Assembly: GCA_037576195.1 (NCBI GenBank)
Contig: CM075102.1
Coordinates: 36,080,745-36,144,744 of the forward strand
DNA: 64,000 bases
Reading direction: 5' to 3'
Source of the DNA: Phytoseiulus persimilis
Lineage: Eukaryota > Arthropoda > Arachnida > Mesostigmata > Phytoseiidae
A program made the position numbers and the translations under genes. The notes under the pieces are model-generated. The model searched no databases. It saw nothing but the letters and a program-made list of their open reading frames with translations, and was not told the origin of the DNA. Of the stretch, positions 61,555 through 64,000 are shown one piece after another (the first letter of the stretch is position 1; every line of letters starts with the position of its first letter).

Positions 61555-62481
61555 GCCTGTATATCGGAACGCTTTCGAGGGACGTGAATGTTTAGTGTGT
61601 GGTCCTGCAGCCGAGCAAAGTCGGCGAAGCGAGTTTGTTTCAAGTAAGAGAACTTCATTCGAAAATCCAGAAGTTCAGAGAGAAGGATTAGAAAATCGAG
61701 TCGTATGCAAGTTTGATGATCCCGGCCAGGAGCTGGTTCATAAAGCTCCTGAACAAAAACATACACAGATTCCATCAGACAAAATCTCAGATCCTACGAG
61801 CACGCTCATCGCTTGAAACCAAATTTTCGACACTCAAACATGAGCGTCATGTCCGTTTGTTTACAGAGTCCCACCGCATCCAGTTTATTATTACTAAGGA
61901 GCAGCCTCTGGGGAGCCTTCGTTCGTCGACAGTCTCGAATCGGAAAGCCTTCCCCGCAAACCAATGTTTGTGGATAGACAGTGCACCGGAATTTACATCT
62001 TGGAATCCGTGGTCGGGTCTTGATACTCAGAACCGTATTGGACTCGGATTCACTCCTTCCCTGGGTCTTCATCGAGAGCATATGTATCAGGATTGAGATG
62101 ACACGCATGATCATTTTGCAGATACTGAACAGGATGCGTACGGGAAGCTCGAGAGAGGTGGTTGGGTCCGACTTCCCCAGACGGCGAAGCTGCTGCAACT
62201 CGTTTCCATTCTCCGAGCATCGTCATACGTTCCTTTGCGGGAGAAACATGCATCATTGCTTGAAGTGGCATCTTCCCCAGGCCTCAGGAGCCTGGACCGA
62301 AATCACGGGCCTGTGGCCTCGCTCCCTTCACCTGTCTGTAATCCGAAGGTTTGAGCAAATCTTCTCTGGAAGGATCATTGTTCTCCGACATCATTTTACG
62401 GAAAGCCAGCGAGACTTCGGATAAGATCTCGAGACCCCGTTCCTTCGTCGCAAGTCGAGATGTCTACCCATGAACAGAAGC

Positions 62482-62510
62482 GTCGGTCGGTCGGTCGGTC
62501 AGCCAGTCGG
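62482..62510. repeat. TCGG tetranucleotide tract
   Basis: Four to five TCGG units degenerating to CAGCCAGTCGG. Confidence 0.75.
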
Positions 62511-62644
62511 TGCGTCAGACTAGACGTCTAGTAGTAGTCTGTGCATCGGTCCGTGTGTCTGCCGGTTGGATGGTCGGTCGTTGTCTGCCAACTCGCTCGC
62601 ATGCCAGTCTGCGGACGGCTGACTATTTCAACCAGTCATTCGAG

Positions 62645-62673
62645 CAGCCAGCCAACCAAGCAACCAGCCAACC
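62645..62673. repeat. GCCA/ACCA tetranucleotide-type tract
   Basis: CAGCCAGCCAACCAAGCAACC-type units, the reverse-complement class of the GGCT/GGTT tracts. Confidence 0.6.
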
Positions 62674-64000
62674 TGTACTAGTTCTTCTGCTTCTCGCGAC
62701 CGAATGAAGGAGTGAGCGAGCGAGCGAACTAGCGAGCGTTGCCACCGGGTCGATGCGCGAGGCCAGTGACCTGCGAAGGAAGAAAGGAGCCTGATCGCTG
62801 CAGCCAGCCAGTCCGTCCGTCAGCAAGCGGGCCAGCCGGACAAACGCAAAGGCTGGCGGCTTGCTTGGTTGACTGCTAGCTAGCTGACTGGTTGGCAAGA
62901 GACAATGTCGTCATTGGAACGACGAACAGACGTGAGCGGGCGCGAGAAAAAAAGTTGGATAACGATTAGATCGGTTGATGGTGGTTATCGCTGCCGTTGC
63001 GAGTCGTCTTTTTCTCTAGATACTTATCGTCGTGTCCATTCTGGTCGGATTTCTGGCCGGGCTCCGGAAGATCACGCGAAAAATCACAGAGTTCCAGGAA
63101 CGATCCTCGATCGTCACGATGTTGTATTCATCGAATATTATCTCCGCTATCAGCATCACGCGTTAACGGAGAGTCGTCCGCCCCGGGGCAAGGACCAACT
63201 GACACACTGATGCCTCTGGAACTCCTGATCCCACTCTATGATTCTTCGATCTTCGTTGAATTTCATGAATGCCGCGATCTTTGGATATTGAACAATGCGT
63301 GTCCGGAAGGTATCCTTGTGCATCAACTCCAAGACCTTTCATGAATGAGAGTTCCCCTCGATGGAGAGACATCGTTCGACATGGGCCAGTGCAAACGGAG
63401 GAGGATTCTCCAACATGCTTCGGGGTCCACACTAGTCAAATTACACTATTCCGAATAATCGAAACAGAACAGGTCAACGCGCCACGAGCCGATATTCGTG
63501 AGAAGGCCGGCCTTATTTTTCTCAAATGGAAGGACTCCGCGCTGCGATTATGAACTTTGTTCTCGAAGAACTCGGGAATACTCCATCCACGCCACTCACG
63601 CACTTGCGACGGAAGTTAAGTAGTAATGTCAAAAATTCACGGAGCATAGCCCACCCGAAACGAGAATTCGGACACTAGCCGGATCAGCGATTCCCGACTT
63701 CCCTCTTCGAGCTGACGATTGAGCCAAAGCACGGGAAGACGTGATTGAACGACGTATCCCGTGGAAATGAAGTCGTTGCAGGACAACGAGTCCCCCAGAT
63801 GAGCTCCGCTCGTGCGACAAGCAGTCCGCGATGGTGTCCGCGCCCTCTTCTTCTCAGATCACAGCACTCACTCAGTGACATCGAACCGTGAGGTTTTTAT
63901 TTTTGGCGCTGTGAATTGGTTTAAACAGTCGACCTTCACGGTACGCCGTTGCGTGGCCAATGATTGTCAAACCGAGCCCTCCGACACTGTTCATTAACTT

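Larger units (their letters stand above)
55332..64000. other. 8.7 kb without confident gene
   Basis: After the CRBN stop there is a poly(A) signal, a possible hAT-like end, a pogo-type MITE and a series of degenerate tetranucleotide tracts. The longest open frame (57073-57723, minus, 216 codons) has overlapping open frames on both strands and no domain I recognise. A minus-strand segment at about 61308-61554 is exon-like and listed separately. The tract-rich stretch 59.1-62.9 kb could be a first exon or promoter of a gene continuing outside the window; that is a guess. Confidence 0.5.

Overview
This is a eukaryotic, metazoan genomic window of roughly 50% GC. It contains seven recognisable multi-exon protein-coding genes, separated by long intronic or intergenic stretches with few clear repeats. 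The genes (gcm, an SLC22 transporter, CDC16/APC6, an adhesion GPCR, a FLASH/CASP8AP2-like protein, POMT1 and cereblon) fit an arthropod. The sequence divergence, short introns in the gene-dense part and low recognisable repeat content make a chelicerate such as a mite or tick my best guess. That taxonomic guess is inference. No bacterial, phage or CRISPR feature is present. Splice junctions below were chosen by hand from GT/AG sites, conserved protein alignment and codon phase. In every gene the exon phases close without a stop.

Layout. 1-16.1 kb (minus): a glial-cells-missing (GCM) transcription factor spread over at least three exons with introns of 3.3 and 8.7 kb. Its 3' end is not securely identified. 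16.1-26.8 kb: no gene recognised, but a tRNA-derived SINE-like element near 23.0 kb. 26.8-28.7 kb (plus): an SLC22-family transporter lacking its first coding exon. 30.3-32.2 kb (plus): CDC16/APC6, one intron. 32.4-37.7 kb (minus): a 16-exon adhesion GPCR with an unusual CUB-EGF-(SEA-like)-Ig-Ig-HormR-GAIN-7TM arrangement. 41.3-44.4 kb (plus): a FLASH-like histone pre-mRNA processing factor. 44.8-48.3 kb (minus): protein O-mannosyltransferase POMT1, 12 exons. 49.2-55.3 kb (plus): cereblon (CRBN), six exons, whose 3.4 kb first intron carries a decayed pogo/Tigger transposase in antisense. 55.3-64 kb: no confident gene. It holds a 351-bp pogo-type MITE and several degenerate GGTN-type simple-sequence tracts.

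The genes do not form a functional cluster. They are neighbours in a compact gene-dense block (26.8-55.3 kb), with convergent pairs (CDC16/aGPCR 150 bp between stop codons; FLASH-like/POMT1 375 bp) and one divergent pair (POMT1/CRBN, about 880 bp between start codons). The points most worth a second look are the aGPCR architecture with its degenerate GPS, the Val-to-Ile substitution in the thalidomide pocket of cereblon, and the divergent FLASH-like protein with repeated RRSPRK motifs.
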